A stretch of 64,000 nt of DNA, from NCBI RefSeq assembly GCF_018531425.1, contig NZ_JAHBOI010000003.1, positions 124,001-188,000 of the forward strand. The letters are read 5' to 3'. The position numbers and the translations under genes are program-made. Numbering within the stretch: the stretch's first letter is position 1; the number at the start of each line of letters is the position of its first letter. The notes beneath the pieces were generated by a model. It was not told where the DNA came from, made no database searches, and worked only from the letters and a program-made list of their open reading frames with translations. Origin of the DNA: Paenarthrobacter sp. DKR-5. Lineage in GTDB: Bacteria > Actinomycetota > Actinomycetes > Actinomycetales > Micrococcaceae. This document shows positions 46,514-55,056 of the stretch, in pieces.

Positions 46514-47227
46514 ATGCCGACCCGCCGCCCGAATGTGCCCCGCGCCTCAGCCGCCGGCGCCAAGGCCCCGGCGGACCACCCCAGGGCAACTGACGGCGCG
46601 GAGATCCTGCGGCCCCGGTTCGGCTCGCACACCCCGGACGCCGGTGGCGGCAAAGCCCCCACGCCCGTCGACGGCGCAGCCACCGCGGCCGGTGGGAACG
46701 AGGATGCTCCGCCGCCGGCCGGCCGCACAGACGGCCTCCGGTCCGCAGCGCGGGACGCGGCAGTCCGAGCCGGCACCGTCCGGGACTCGGCAGCCCGGCT
46801 CCTCGGGGGAACGCGGTCACGGCAGTCCGACGAGGGCAACACCCCCGTTCCGGCCAAGGCCTTTTCCGGCCGGATGCTTGCCCTCGCCGTCGTTCTGATC
46901 TCCATCACCGTCCTGCTCGCGCCCACCGTGCGCGTCTATATCGAGCAGCGCGCCGAAATCTCAGCCCTGCAGGATGACATCAGAAACAAACAGGCTGAGC
47001 AGCAGAGCCTCCAGACGCAGGTGACCCGGTGGAGCGACCCGGCCTTCGTCCGCCAGCAGGCCCGGGACCGGATCAACATGGTGATGCCCGGCGAGACCGG
47101 CTACTGGGTGTTCGGCGGCGACGCTGCGCCCGCTGCGCCTGCGCCGAAGGGGACGGCCATGAACCCGTCCAACCTGCCGTGGGTGGATGCGCTGTGGCAG
47201 TCGATCCAGCGCTCGGCCAAGGACTGA
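46514..47227 (+). CDS. divIC: Septum formation initiator (FtsB/DivIC family)
   Basis: 237-aa bitopic cell-division protein. About 115 residues of Pro/Ala/Arg-rich disordered cytoplasmic sequence precede a membrane span (121-139), then a coiled coil (about 142-171) and the family tail WSDPAFVRQQARDRINMVMP followed by GETGYWVFG. FtsB/DivIC proteins link FtsL and FtsQ/DivIB in the divisome. The long N-terminus is typical of actinobacteria. AGGAG precedes the ATG. Symbol given by family; FtsB could equally be used. Confidence 0.88.
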   Translation: MPTRRPNVPRASAAGAKAPADHPRATDGAEILRPRFGSHTPDAGGGKAPTPVDGAATAAGGNEDAPPPAGRTDGLRSAARDAAVRAGTVRDSAARLLGGTRSRQSDEGNTPVPAKAFSGRMLALAVVLISITVLLAPTVRVYIEQRAEISALQDDIRNKQAEQQSLQTQVTRWSDPAFVRQQARDRINMVMPGETGYWVFGGDAAPAAPAPKGTAMNPSNLPWVDALWQSIQRSAKD

Positions 47228-47235
47228 CGCCAGCC

Positions 47236-47340
47236 CGCGCTAGCGCCGTCGCGCTACCCCGCCCGCTTCGCGGTCGGGGCCCCTCGCGCTAGCGCCGTCG
47301 CGCTACCCCGCCCGCTTCGCGGTCGGGGCCCCTCGCGCTA
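47236..47340. repeat. Tandem 49-bp repeat, two exact copies plus a partial third
   Basis: Identical 49-bp units at 47236-47284 and 47285-47333, then the first 7 bases again at 47334-47340. Each unit contains the palindrome CGCTAGCG and a 9-bp hairpin with one mismatch (CCCCGCCCGC...CGGTCGGGG). They lie just after divIC and before the DUF501 gene. Confidence 0.92.
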
Positions 47341-47418
47341 GGCTTGGAGACCTACCGCCGCGACCTTGCCTTGGCCGCGGCTTGCCCTTGAACGACGGAA
47401 GTACCTAGGAGGTCCGGC

Positions 47419-48072
47419 ATGCCCGGAGCCGGAACCGCGGCCGATCCCCGAATCCCGACGGCACAGGACCTCGAGGTCCTCAGCCGGCAGCTCGGCCGCC
47501 CGGTCCGCGATGTGGTCGAGATTCCGGCCCGCTGCGTCTGCGGCAATCCGCTCGTCGCCGCCACCGCACCGCGGCTGGGCAACGGCATCCCGTTCCCCAC
47601 AACGTTCTACCTCACGCACCCGGTCATCACAGCTGCAGTGTCGCGGCTCGAAGCCGCCGGTGTGATGGCCGAGATGAGCGAACGGCTCGGATCCGACGAC
47701 GAGTTGGCCGCCGCCTACCGCGCGGCCCACGACGCCTACCTCACGGCCCGCCGGGACATCGGCGAGCGTGCCGGCACCGGGCCCGTCCCGGAAATCGACG
47801 GCATCTCGGCCGGCGGAATGCCCACCCGGGTGAAATGCCTGCACGTGCTGGTCGGGCACTCACTGGCTGCCGGGCCCGGCGTCAACCCGCTCGGGGACGA
47901 GGCGCTGGCCGCCATCGCCGAGTGGTGGACAAGAGACCGCTGCAACTGCGACGGCGCGTGGGACACCCAGGGGCCGGTTCCCTCCAAGGACCTGAGCCGG
48001 CACGTGAAGCACCTCGAGGCCAAGGCGGCCGCCCAGGAGGAAGCAGACCAGGCAGGAGAACGACAGTCATGA
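47419..48072 (+). CDS. DUF501 family protein
   Basis: 217-aa protein of the DUF501 family, found in actinobacteria between divIC and ppx. Conserved parts: Cys-rich IPARCVCGNPLVAATAPRLG, PFPTTFYLTHP, TRVKCLHVLVGHSLAAGPG (Cys, His) and the C-terminal WTRDRCNCDG. The Cys/His positions could form a metal site. No function is established for the family. AGGAGG precedes the ATG, and the next gene overlaps its stop codon. Confidence 0.88.
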   Translation: MPGAGTAADPRIPTAQDLEVLSRQLGRPVRDVVEIPARCVCGNPLVAATAPRLGNGIPFPTTFYLTHPVITAAVSRLEAAGVMAEMSERLGSDDELAAAYRAAHDAYLTARRDIGERAGTGPVPEIDGISAGGMPTRVKCLHVLVGHSLAAGPGVNPLGDEALAAIAEWWTRDRCNCDGAWDTQGPVPSKDLSRHVKHLEAKAAAQEEADQAGERQS

Positions 48073-49010
48073 CGCGGGTGGCAGGAATCGACTGCGGGAC
48101 AAATTCGATCCGGCTGCTCATCGCGGATCCGCTCGACGGCGCCCTGGCCGACGTTGAGCGCCTGATGAAGGTGGTCCGGCTTGGCCAGGGTGTCGACGCC
48201 ACCGGCCGGCTCGCCGACGAAGCCCTCCAGCGCACCTTTGCTGCGGCCGAGGAATACGCCGGACTGATCCGTGACCGCGGTGCCGAGGCCGTCCGGTTCG
48301 TGGCGACGTCGGCGACGCGCGACGCGGAGAACCGCCAGGTGTTCGTGGACGGCATCCGGGAGCGGCTCGGCGTCGAGCCCGAAGTGATCAGCGGCGACGA
48401 GGAAGCGGCACTGTCCTTCGCCGGTGCCGCCAGCGTGCTGCCGGCGGACGGCCCGTCACCGGTGCTGGTGGTCGACCTCGGCGGGGGCAGCACCGAGTTC
48501 GTGCTGGGCGACAGGGCCGGCGTGCGCGCCGCCCGCTCGGTCGACATCGGGTGTGTGCGGCTCACGGAGCGCCACCTCGCCGCCGACCCGCCCACGGCCG
48601 AGCAGGTTGCCGCTGCGGAGGCCGACGTCGACGCCGCCCTGGACCTCGTGGAGCAGGCGGTGCCGCTTGGCGAAGCCGCGGTGCTGGTCGGCGTGGCGGG
48701 CAGCGTCACAACGATCACGGCGCACGCGCTGCGCCTGGCCGCCTACGATCCGGCGCGCATCCACGGTACGAGTCTCGACGGCGCGACCGTCGCCCGTGCC
48801 TGCACCGAACTGCTGGAAATGACGCGGGACCAGCGCGCTGCGCTGCCCTACATGCACCCCGGCCGGGTGGACGTCATCGGGGCCGGAGCACTGATCTGGC
48901 GGCGCGTGCTGAAACGTGTCGAGGCGGCCAGCGGCGGCCGCGTGGCCGGGGCCACCACGAGCGAACACGATATTCTTGACGGAATTGCCCTGAGCGTAGC
49001 GCGTTCATAG
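48069..49010 (+). CDS. ppx: Exopolyphosphatase/guanosine pentaphosphatase family protein
   Basis: 313-aa protein of the ASKHA fold. AGIDCGTNSIRLLIAD is the first phosphate loop and VVDLGGGSTEFVLG the second. It is the short, single-unit form (about 310 aa) of actinobacteria, lacking the C-terminal domains of E. coli Ppx. It removes phosphate from polyphosphate or pppGpp; which one is not predictable. The ATG overlaps the DUF501 stop, with AGGAGAA upstream. Confidence 0.92.
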   Translation: MTRVAGIDCGTNSIRLLIADPLDGALADVERLMKVVRLGQGVDATGRLADEALQRTFAAAEEYAGLIRDRGAEAVRFVATSATRDAENRQVFVDGIRERLGVEPEVISGDEEAALSFAGAASVLPADGPSPVLVVDLGGGSTEFVLGDRAGVRAARSVDIGCVRLTERHLAADPPTAEQVAAAEADVDAALDLVEQAVPLGEAAVLVGVAGSVTTITAHALRLAAYDPARIHGTSLDGATVARACTELLEMTRDQRAALPYMHPGRVDVIGAGALIWRRVLKRVEAASGGRVAGATTSEHDILDGIALSVARS

Positions 49011-49063
49011 GGGACCGGCACCGCGCCCGTGAGGCGCGGGGAACCAACGGTGATGGGATCACA

Positions 49064-50440
49064 ATGACGACGTCTTCCTGGCACAACCGTGCCCTGTCCG
49101 GCCTGCTGGCCGCGGCGCTGCTGGCCGGCAGCGTGCTGCTCGGCCTCGGTACCGCACCGGCTGCACATGCGGACGACATCCGCGACCGCGAGTACTGGCT
49201 TTCCAGCTACGGCGTGACCAAGGCATGGACTGTCTCAAGGGGCGCCGGGGTCAAGGTCGCCGTCATCGACAGCGGCATCGACGCCAGCCACCAGGACCTC
49301 AAGGGTGCCGTCACCGGCGGCTATGACGTCTCCGGTTCCGGCTCGGCCAACGGCACGAAGGGCATTGGCCAGACGCCCGAACACGGCACCCTCGTCGCCA
49401 CGCTGCTCGCCGGGCGCGGCCACGCGGCCGGCAGCGACAAGCCGAAGCCCGGTACCGTCGGAGCCGGACCGGACGGCGTCATCGGCGTCGCTCCGGAGGC
49501 GCAGATCCTTTCCGTCTCCGCGTGGCTCGGCTCACCCAACCCCTCCGGCAAGAGCGTGGACGCCCAGATCCCGGAAGCCGTCCGTTGGGCGGTCGACCAC
49601 GGAGCCAAGGTCATCAACATGTCGCTGGGCAGCTCGTCGACGGAATGGCCGACCAGCTGGGACGATGCCTTTCTCTACGCGGAGCAGAAGGACGTCGTGA
49701 TCGTCGCCGCGGCCGGAAACCGCGGCGTCGGCATGACCCAGGTCGGGGCTCCGGCCACGATCCCCGGCGTGCTGACGGTGGCGGGCCTGGACCGGCAGGG
49801 CAAAGCCAGCTGGGACTCCTCGTCGCAGGGCATCAGCATCGGCGTGGCCGCGCCGGCCGAAAAACTCGTCGGCGGCCTCCCGGGCGGCCGGTACGCGGAC
49901 TGGTCCGGCACATCGGGGGCGGCCCCGCTGGTTTCCGGCGTAGCGGCCCTGATCCGTTCCAAGTGGCCGGACATGTCGGCCGCGCAGGTGATCAACCGCA
50001 TCATTTCCACCGCCAAGGACGCCGGTGCCCCGGGCCAGGACCCCATCTACGGTTTCGGCATCCTCAATGTCGAGGCTGCCCTGAAGGCCAAGGTGCCGGT
50101 GGTGACCCAGAACCCGTTGGGCTCCATTGCCGAGTGGATCCGGGTGCACCGCCGCGGTTCCATCACGGCAACCCCCACCAGCAAGGGCCAGGCCCCGGCG
50201 GCCCCGGCTCCCACCCTCCCGGAGCCGACCGTGCCGGTGGCGGCGCAGCCCGCCGGGCTGGACGAAGCCGTGCCGATGACCGCGGTGCTCGGTTCCGGCG
50301 CCCTGCTGCTGGCCGTCCTGGCCGGGGCCGCCGTCCACTTGGCCCGGGCCTCCCGGCGCCTCGGCGGGGAGGAGGGCCGGCACGGGAGCCACTCGGCCGC
50401 GGCAGGGCAGGCGAAGGCGGGATCGAAGACCGGCGCCTGA
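49064..50440 (+). CDS. Membrane-anchored subtilisin-like protease (mycosin-like)
   Basis: 458-aa S8 serine protease. A signal peptide (about 1-36, ending PAAHA) exports it; the catalytic triad is Asp69 (AVIDSGID), His107 (PEHGTLVATLLAG) and Ser284 (SGTSGAAPL). After the catalytic domain a Pro/Ala-rich linker leads to a single membrane span (about 403-427) and a short charged cytoplasmic tail, so the protease faces outward. This is the plan of type VII secretion mycosins (MycP), but no ESX genes occur in the window. TTCTTGACGG upstream in ppx may be part of a promoter. Confidence 0.87.
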   Translation: MTTSSWHNRALSGLLAAALLAGSVLLGLGTAPAAHADDIRDREYWLSSYGVTKAWTVSRGAGVKVAVIDSGIDASHQDLKGAVTGGYDVSGSGSANGTKGIGQTPEHGTLVATLLAGRGHAAGSDKPKPGTVGAGPDGVIGVAPEAQILSVSAWLGSPNPSGKSVDAQIPEAVRWAVDHGAKVINMSLGSSSTEWPTSWDDAFLYAEQKDVVIVAAAGNRGVGMTQVGAPATIPGVLTVAGLDRQGKASWDSSSQGISIGVAAPAEKLVGGLPGGRYADWSGTSGAAPLVSGVAALIRSKWPDMSAAQVINRIISTAKDAGAPGQDPIYGFGILNVEAALKAKVPVVTQNPLGSIAEWIRVHRRGSITATPTSKGQAPAAPAPTLPEPTVPVAAQPAGLDEAVPMTAVLGSGALLLAVLAGAAVHLARASRRLGGEEGRHGSHSAAAGQAKAGSKTGA

Positions 50441-50491
50441 GGTACCTGCAGCGCGTGTTTACGGAGCCTCTGAAAAACTTTGGGAGGACTC

Positions 50492-50520
50492 GTGAAAACT
50501 TTCACAAAGTTCGCTATGAT
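50492..50520 (+). promoter_or_regulatory. Promoter of the NDH-2 gene with embedded inverted repeats
   Basis: TATGAT (50515-50520) is a near-consensus -10 and GTGAAA (50492-50497) sits 17 bp upstream. The start codon follows the -10 after 7 nt. GTGAAAACTTTCAC in the spacer region is almost a perfect dyad, and AACTTT/AAAGTT flank it, suggesting an operator. Confidence 0.6.
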
Positions 50521-50527
50521 GGCAGGC

Positions 50528-51910
50528 ATGGCTTCCAATCTCCAGTACTCTGACCGCCCGCGCGTGCTCGTCGTCGGCGGCGGCTACGTCGGCCTCTACA
50601 CCGCCCTGGGCCTCCAAAAGAAGATCGCCCAGACCGGCGGCATTGTGACCCTGGTCGACCCGCTGCCCTACATGACGTACCAGCCGTTCCTGCCCGAAGT
50701 TGCCGGTGGAAACATCGAGGCCCGCCACGCGGTCGTCTCGCACCGCCGCCACCTCCGCCAGACCGAACTCATCAACGGCCGGGTCACGGCCATCGACCAC
50801 GCGAACCGCAAAGCCGTCATCGCGCCGGTGGACGGCTCCGCGCCGTTCGAACTCGATTACGTCGACGTCGTGGTGGGTGCCGGCGCCATCACCCGCACCT
50901 TCCCGATCCCGGGCCTGGCCGAGAACGGCATTGGCCTGAAGAACATTGAAGAAGCCGTCGCACTGCGCAACCGGGTGCTGGAGCGCCTCGAGGTCGCAGC
51001 CGTATCGACCGAACCGGGCGAGCGTCAGCGCGCCCTGACCTTCGTCGTCGTCGGCGGCGGCTTCGCGGGCATCGAAACGATCGCCGAGCTCGAGGACATG
51101 GTCCGCAAGGCCGTTGCCCAGAACCCGCGCGTGGACCAGAGCGAGATCCGCTTCGTCCTGATTGAGGCCATGGGCCGGATCATGCCCGAGGTGACCGAAG
51201 AGCAGGCCAAGTGGGTTGTCAAGCACCTGGAAAGCCGCGGCATCGAGGTCCTGCTGAACACTTCCCTCGCGGACGCCACCGACAGCCACCTGAAGCTGAT
51301 CAGCATGCCGGACAAGGCTCCGGCAGGGGAGTTCGACACCGACACCCTGATCTGGACCGCCGGCGTGCAGGCGAACCCGATGGTCCGCTCCACCGACTTC
51401 CCGATCGATCCGCGCGGCCGCGTCCGCGTCGGTGCGGACCTGCGCATCACCGGTGACGACGGCCCCATCGAGAACGCCTGGGCTGCCGGCGACGTCGCGG
51501 CCGTGCCGGACCTGACCGGCGGCGGCGTGCAGGGCTTCTGCGTTCCCAATGCCCAGCACGCACTGCGCCAGGCCAAGCGCCTCGCCAAGAACCTGTGGGC
51601 TGCCCGCAACAACGAGCCGCTCGTGGACTACAAGCACAAGAACCTCGGCGCTGTCGCTGGCTTCGGCCAGTGGAAGGGCGTCGCGAACATCATGGGTGTC
51701 GGCCTGAAGGGTGCCCCCGCCTGGGTGGCGCACCGCGGCTACCACGGCATGGCGATCCCGACCGTCGAGCGCAAGATCCGCGTCCTGATGGACTGGTTCG
51801 GCGCGCTGGTCGCCGGCCGCGACACCACGCAGCTGCTCGACCTGGACCAGCCGCGCGCCTCCTTCGAGGCCGCTGCCGCGCCGGCTCCGAAGCCGGCGTC
51901 CACCAAGTAG
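50528..51910 (+). CDS. ndh: Type II NADH dehydrogenase (NDH-2)
   Basis: 460-aa membrane-associated flavoprotein passing electrons from NADH to quinone without pumping protons. First nucleotide-binding motif VLVVGGGYVGLYTA (about 13-26); second FVVVGGGFAGIETIAEL; TWTAG-like LIWTAGVQANPMV and AAGDVAAVPDLTG complete the FAD site. I chose the ATG at 50528 rather than upstream GTG/ATG codons because TATGAT ends 7 nt before it and the family's N-terminus fits. The C-terminal end is Ala/Pro/Lys-rich. A strong hairpin follows. Confidence 0.92.
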   Translation: MASNLQYSDRPRVLVVGGGYVGLYTALGLQKKIAQTGGIVTLVDPLPYMTYQPFLPEVAGGNIEARHAVVSHRRHLRQTELINGRVTAIDHANRKAVIAPVDGSAPFELDYVDVVVGAGAITRTFPIPGLAENGIGLKNIEEAVALRNRVLERLEVAAVSTEPGERQRALTFVVVGGGFAGIETIAELEDMVRKAVAQNPRVDQSEIRFVLIEAMGRIMPEVTEEQAKWVVKHLESRGIEVLLNTSLADATDSHLKLISMPDKAPAGEFDTDTLIWTAGVQANPMVRSTDFPIDPRGRVRVGADLRITGDDGPIENAWAAGDVAAVPDLTGGGVQGFCVPNAQHALRQAKRLAKNLWAARNNEPLVDYKHKNLGAVAGFGQWKGVANIMGVGLKGAPAWVAHRGYHGMAIPTVERKIRVLMDWFGALVAGRDTTQLLDLDQPRASFEAAAAPAPKPASTK

Positions 51911-51932
51911 CCCTGCAGCAAGCGGCATCATC

Positions 51933-51973
51933 GCCGACGGCGGTCCCTCCTGGCGAGGGGCCGCCGTCGGCGC
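51933..51973 (+). terminator. Hairpin after ndh
   Basis: Arms 51933-51950 and 51956-51973 pair at 17 of 18 positions (CGCCGACGGCGG core) over a 5-nt loop, 22 nt after the ndh stop. Confidence 0.8.
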
Positions 51974-52025
51974 TTAACGCCCTCAAGGTCCATCCCTGAC
52001 GCCCCTGCCGGTTAGACTCCGGGAC

Positions 52026-52535
52026 ATGCTCATCCGTCCCGAGACGCTGGCCGACCGGCCCGCCGTCCTCGACGTCGTGAGCCGGGCCTTCGGAAGCCCG
52101 GCAGGCGGCGAGCCCGTTGAGGCAGGCATGCTCCGCGCGCTCTTCGAGGACCCGGGCTATTTGGCGCACCTGTCCCTGCTGGCTGAACAGGACGGTGCGG
52201 TCATCGGCCATGTCATCTGCACCCGGGGCTGGATCGGCACGGTGCCCGCGCTGGGCCTGGGTCCGTTGGCGGTCGACCCCGCACGCCAAGGCGCCGGCGT
52301 CGGCTCCGCCTTGATGCGCGGCGTCATCGCCGCGGGCCGGTCCGCGGGGGAGCGGATCATCTGCCTGCTTGGAAGCCCCGCGTACTATCACCGGTTCGGT
52401 TTCGCCGACGCCCGCAGCCTGGGCATCGAGGCACCGGATCCGCGGTGGGGGGAGCACTTCATGGCCCTGGAGCTTTCCGGAGGGCCTGCGGCGGCAGGCA
52501 GGTTCCGCTACGCCGCACCCTTCGAGGACCTGTAG
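52026..52535 (+). CDS. GNAT-family N-acetyltransferase (YhbS type)
   Basis: 169-aa acetyltransferase. The acetyl-CoA pyrophosphate loop is QGAGVGSALM after LGPLAVDPAR; LLGSPAYYHRFGFADA is typical of the YhbS-like subgroup. Substrate unknown. TAGACT with a 7-nt gap precedes the ATG (leaderless). It lies between ndh and the tRNA gene. Confidence 0.88.
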   Translation: MLIRPETLADRPAVLDVVSRAFGSPAGGEPVEAGMLRALFEDPGYLAHLSLLAEQDGAVIGHVICTRGWIGTVPALGLGPLAVDPARQGAGVGSALMRGVIAAGRSAGERIICLLGSPAYYHRFGFADARSLGIEAPDPRWGEHFMALELSGGPAAAGRFRYAAPFEDL

Positions 52536-52608
52536 GCGGAGCTGGACCCCTGAGGCCCCGGACGGATCAACTAAGCTGGTCGCGATGCCCGCGCTGCGGC
52601 GCCGGCAC

Positions 52609-52682
52609 GCCCCAGTAGCCCAATCGGCAGAGGCAGCAGACTTAAAATCTGCTCAGTCAGGGTTCGAGTCCCTGCTGGGGCA
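52609..52682 (+). tRNA. tRNA with UAA anticodon and short variable loop
   Basis: A complete 74-nt cloverleaf: acceptor arms GCCCCAG/CTGGGGC, a short D-arm, anticodon stem GCAGA/TCTGC with loop CTTAAAA (anticodon TAA at 52643-52645), variable loop TCAGT of only 5 nt, T-arm CAGGG-TTCGAGT-CCCTG and discriminator A; the CCA end is not fully encoded. The anticodon reads the leucine codon UUA, but normal bacterial tRNA-Leu has a long class II variable arm, which is missing here. Aminoacylation identity is therefore uncertain although automatic tools would call it Leu. Confidence 0.88.
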
Positions 52683-52842
52683 CCGTCTTCGGGATCGTTT
52701 TTCTACCCGGGGGTAGTAGTTACAAGGATGTGACCTGATGGACTTATTTTCGGTTCACTAATGGGCTATTTTTTCTTCTAATCAGGAATCCCTGGTGATC
52801 GCATCAAAGGTTCGCGGACCTTTCGATCGAGGAGACAAATAG

Positions 52843-54216
52843 ATGACTGCAACACAAATTGCGGCGCCCCGGGCAGCGAAGCTTGCGGCTCTCGGCCTGG
52901 GCGTTGCACTTTTCGCTTCGGCCTGCGGCGGCAGCAGTTCGGCGCCGTCGAGTTCGGGCGGAGCGAGCGGCGGTGCGAGCGGTGGCTCTGCCGCACCGGC
53001 GGCCCTGGCCTGCCCCACCGGGGGCGGTTCGGCGACGGCCAGCCAGGCTGCCACCAGTGCCGGAGCAGTACCGCCGTCGGCCACGACGACCGACACCCCG
53101 CTGAAGCTCGGCACGCTTCTGCCCACGACGGGCAACCTCGCCTACCTCGGCCCGCCCGAAATCGCGGGCGTGAATCTGGCGGTCAAGGAGATCAACGCTG
53201 CCGGCGGCGTCCTGGGCAAGCCGGTTCAGCTGATCAACCGCGACTCCGGCGACACCAAGACGGACATTGCCACCCAGTCCGTCACCAACCTGCTCGGCCA
53301 GGGCGTCGGTGCCATCATTGGTGCGGCGTCCTCCGGCGTGTCCAAGACCGTGATCAACCAGATCACCGGTGCCGGCGTCGTGCAGTTCTCCCCGGCCAAC
53401 ACCTCCCCGGACTTCAGCACGTGGGACGACAAGGGCCTGTACTGGCGCGACGCCCCCTCGGACGTGCTGCAAGGCAAGGTCCTGGGCAACTACATGGCCA
53501 GCTGCGGCGCGCAGACCCTGGGCATGATCGTGCTCAACGACCCCTACGGCACCGGGCTGCAGAAAAACGTGAAGGAAGCGTTCACTGCGGCCGGCGGCAA
53601 GGTTGTCGCGGAGCAGATGTACAACACCGGTGATTCGCAGTTCTCCAGCCAGGTGGACGCCATCGTGGCGGCCAAGCCGGACGCCATCGGCCTGCTGACC
53701 TTCGACGAGGCCAAGCAGATCATCCCGCTGCTGCTCGCCAAGGGCATCAAGCCGGAGCAGCTGTTCTTCGTGGACGGCAACCTCGCCGACTACAGCAAGG
53801 ACCTCAAGCCCGGCAGCCTCACCGGTGCGCAGGGCACCAACCCTGGCACGTTCGCCAAGGACGACTTCAAGAAGCAGCTGCTGACGGTCGACCCGACCTT
53901 GAAGAACTGGAACTACGCCGGTGAATCGTACGACGCCGCGAACCTGATCGCGCTTGCCTCCGAAGAGGCCAAGAGCACCAAGGGCGTGGACATTGCCAAG
54001 CACCTGAAGGACGTGTCCGAGGGCGGCGAGAAGTGCAACAGCTTCCCCACCTGCGTGACGCTGCTGCGCCAGGGCAAGGACATCGACTACGACGGCAAGT
54101 CCGGTCCCATCACGTTTGCGGATAACGGAGACCCGTCGGAGGCGTACATCGGCATCTACAAGTACGACGACAAGAACGTTCCGCAGCCGCTGAAGGAAGA
54201 ATTCGGCAAGCTCTGA
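52843..54216 (+). CDS. Branched-chain amino-acid-type ABC substrate-binding lipoprotein
   Basis: 457-aa periplasmic-binding-like protein of the LivJ/Peripla_BP_6 family. The signal peptide ends SAC with Cys28, followed by a Gly/Ser/Ala-rich linker; the binding fold starts at LKLGTLLPTTGNLAYLGPPE and contains VIGAASSGV-like IIGAASSGVSK and VVAEQMYNTGDSQFSSQV. AGGAG precedes the ATG. It converges with the livHMGF operon, separated by one hairpin, and should feed that transporter although transcribed separately. Ligand (Leu/Ile/Val, amides, urea) is not predictable. Confidence 0.9.
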   Translation: MTATQIAAPRAAKLAALGLGVALFASACGGSSSAPSSSGGASGGASGGSAAPAALACPTGGGSATASQAATSAGAVPPSATTTDTPLKLGTLLPTTGNLAYLGPPEIAGVNLAVKEINAAGGVLGKPVQLINRDSGDTKTDIATQSVTNLLGQGVGAIIGAASSGVSKTVINQITGAGVVQFSPANTSPDFSTWDDKGLYWRDAPSDVLQGKVLGNYMASCGAQTLGMIVLNDPYGTGLQKNVKEAFTAAGGKVVAEQMYNTGDSQFSSQVDAIVAAKPDAIGLLTFDEAKQIIPLLLAKGIKPEQLFFVDGNLADYSKDLKPGSLTGAQGTNPGTFAKDDFKKQLLTVDPTLKNWNYAGESYDAANLIALASEEAKSTKGVDIAKHLKDVSEGGEKCNSFPTCVTLLRQGKDIDYDGKSGPITFADNGDPSEAYIGIYKYDDKNVPQPLKEEFGKL

Positions 54217-54229
54217 TCGGAACACCAGT

Positions 54230-54257
54230 GCGGGCCCCGGCTTCTGCCGGGGCCCGC
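54230..54257. terminator. Bidirectional hairpin between binding protein and livF
   Basis: GCGGGCCCCGGC at 54230-54241 pairs perfectly with 54246-54257 over a 4-nt loop. It serves converging genes; further GC palindromes follow to 54300. Confidence 0.85.
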
Positions 54258-54303
54258 TGCTGTGTCCGGGCCCGGGCCCGGCCGGTGCCGTCCGGCCCGG
54301 CCG

Positions 54304-55056
54304 CTACGCGGTGTCGGCGAGGGTGCCCAGGTAGAGCTGGATGACCTTCGGGTCGTTCATCAGCTCGCGTCCGGTGCCGGTGTACGCGTCCTTGCCCTGG
54401 TCCAGCACGTACCCGCGGTCGCAGATCTGCAGGCAGCGCCGGGCGTTCTGTTCGACCATGATCACGCAGACACCGGCCCGGTTGATCTCGTGCACCCGCA
54501 GGAACGTCTCGTCCTGCTTGACGGGGGACAGGCCGGCCGAGGGCTCGTCGAGCAGCAGCACAGCCGGGTCCATCATCAGTGCCCGGCCCATGGCCACCAT
54601 CTGCCGTTCACCGCCGGAGAGCGAGCCGGCCCGCTGCGACCGCCGCTTGGCCAGTTCGGGGAACAGGTCGGTGACGAAGTCGAAGCGCTCCTTGAAGACC
54701 TTGGGCCGCTGAAACAGGCCCATCTGCATGTTCTCCTCGATGGTGAGGCTGGCGAACACGTTGTTGGTCTGCGGCACGAACCCGATGCCCTGGCTGACCA
54801 GCTTGTTCGCCTTGAGCCCTGTCAGGTTCTTGCCCCGGACGACGACGGTGCCCGAGTGCACCTTCACCAATCCGAACATGGCCTTGAGCAGTGTGGACTT
54901 GCCGGCGCCGTTGGGCCCGATGATGCCGATCAGCTCGCCCTGGCGGGCCTCGATGCTGCAGCCGTTGAGGATGTTCACTCCGGGCAGGTAACCGGCCACC
55001 AGGTCGGTGACCGTGACGACGGCCTCCGCGGGGGCCGCGCTGGTGGGCTCGCTCAT
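54304..55056 (-). CDS. livF: Branched-chain amino-acid-type ABC ATPase LivF
   Basis: 250-aa ATPase. Walker A GPNGAGKST at 47-55, signature LSGGE at 146-150, then VLLLDEPSAGLSP. QTNNVFASLTIEENM is a LivF-typical Q-loop region. Last gene of the livH-livM-livG-livF operon; its start overlaps the livG stop by 4 nt. Works as a heterodimer with LivG. Confidence 0.93.
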   Translation of the reverse strand: MSEPTSAAPAEAVVTVTDLVAGYLPGVNILNGCSIEARQGELIGIIGPNGAGKSTLLKAMFGLVKVHSGTVVVRGKNLTGLKANKLVSQGIGFVPQTNNVFASLTIEENMQMGLFQRPKVFKERFDFVTDLFPELAKRRSQRAGSLSGGERQMVAMGRALMMDPAVLLLDEPSAGLSPVKQDETFLRVHEINRAGVCVIMVEQNARRCLQICDRGYVLDQGKDAYTGTGRELMNDPKVIQLYLGTLADTA

